From Aphelocoma coerulescens (lineage: Eukaryota; Chordata; Aves; Passeriformes; Corvidae), in NCBI RefSeq assembly GCF_041296385.1, contig NC_091020.1, forward strand, positions 24,278,501 through 24,342,500: a stretch of 64,000 bases of DNA, in the 5' to 3' direction. Within the stretch, counting starts at the first letter, position 1, and every line of letters starts with the position of its first letter. The translations under genes and the position numbers were made by a program. The notes below the pieces were generated by a model, which saw only the letters and a list, made by a program, of their open reading frames with translations, was not told where the DNA came from and did not search any database. This document shows, piece after piece, positions 63,271-64,000 of the stretch.

Positions 63271-64000
63271 CCTTTATGGACACTTTCCCCTCTCAATAAA
63301 AACCTGTTCTGGTTAGTTTTGACAGGTCAGAGGCAAAACTTCGCTGTTCTTCTGGGCAGTCTCTTGGTAGGGTGAGGCTGTTTGCTAGTGAACAGCCCAG
63401 CTGGATGCAGGCTCTTCAGGCAGGAATCAACGGTGTTCATTTAACAGTGTTACAAGATCACTTTCCTTTACTGAGTATCTCATACTGCTTCTGACTGTTG
63501 CATCTTTCAGGAGGAGGATGGAGCCCGTTCTGCTCTGAAGGGCTAACGGGTTTGAGCTGTGAATAGTAAATTCTGGGGATTAGTGAATGGGTTAAATCCC
63601 ACTACTCAGCCCAACCACCTCTAATCTTATTACAATGCTCAGCTGATTAAAATCAATGGTGATTCTAATGGGGATACAGCTTTTCCTAACCCATTTGCAA
63701 GTCTTCATGGACACAGTTTTGGAAGCTACCCTGTGCTGTGCAATTCTCTTTGTTGCCCTGTGCCTTACAGAGTTGAACCTTTCAAGAACTTAATGTGTAA
63801 GCATCACTAATAATAGTATTTAATTGACTGGAATGGTGCTTGTATTTAACCCTCCTACTTTCCTGTAATAAAATCCTTGTTAATTGGAATATGTTCCCAT
63901 GGTTTCTATTGTATGTTTAAAATCCTTGAAAAAGGAAAGAGGAAGCAAGTGTATTTGTTGTGGGGGAAAAACTTGCTGGCTTGCCCAAAATCAATGCATC
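63271..64000. other. Intron 1, end of window: nothing recognised
   Basis: AT-rich intron with no exon, repeat or RNA gene seen. CNNM2 exon 2 is not reached. Confidence 0.5.

Larger units (their letters stand above)
9325..64000 (+). other. CNNM2: CNNM2 intron 1 (incomplete, continues past the window)
   Basis: The intron begins with GTGGGC at 9325. No frame shows the peptide expected from CNNM2 exon 2 (following EEFKKG), so the acceptor lies beyond 64000 and the intron exceeds 54 kb. A very long first intron is typical of this gene. The sequence is AT-rich relative to the exon, with T exceeding A on the sense strand and many poly-T tracts. Repeats within it are listed separately. Confidence 0.9.

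Overview
This is vertebrate nuclear DNA, most likely from a bird. It holds two plus-strand genes with GT-AG introns. Interspersed repeats are sparse, and the clearest one is a 5'-truncated CR1 LINE, the dominant retroposon of birds and other sauropsids. No SINEs were recognised. The CpG-island promoter and the short exons and introns of the first gene also fit a bird. The species cannot be named from the sequence alone.

Layout. Positions 1-564 are an upstream region plus a probable 5' leader exon. Positions 881-4595 carry the complete coding exons of AS3MT (arsenite methyltransferase), with a poly(A) signal at 4677. Positions 4.7-6.6 kb are an intergenic stretch with no recognised gene. Positions 6.6-8.4 kb are a strong CpG island with inverted CCAAT boxes, GC boxes, a CCG-repeat leader and a 9-codon uORF. 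Positions 7752-9324 are the large first coding exon of CNNM2, a CBS-pair magnesium homeostasis membrane protein. From 9325 to the window end is CNNM2 intron 1, whose second exon lies beyond 64000. The order AS3MT then CNNM2 on the same strand is the one known from human 10q24. The two genes are neighbours rather than a functional unit: one methylates arsenic in the cytosol, the other is a plasma-membrane Mg2+ protein.

The intron is T-rich on the sense strand, with several long poly-T tracts. It holds two CR1 pieces (about 38974-39170 and 62255-63270, both minus strand), a 36-bp tandem duplication, and a probable old endogenous retroviral LTR with attached remnant (53971-55088). Its most striking element is a block of about 790 bp of degenerate CCCTAA repeats (52544-53331), an interstitial telomeric sequence. 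No further exon, RNA gene or CRISPR array was recognised.

The observations most worth checking are four. The AS3MT start codon appears to be split by an intron: A at 564, TG at 881-882. The telomere-like block lies inside a gene. The CNNM2 uORF ends 6 nt before the main start. The ERV remnant sits about 640 bp from the telomeric block.
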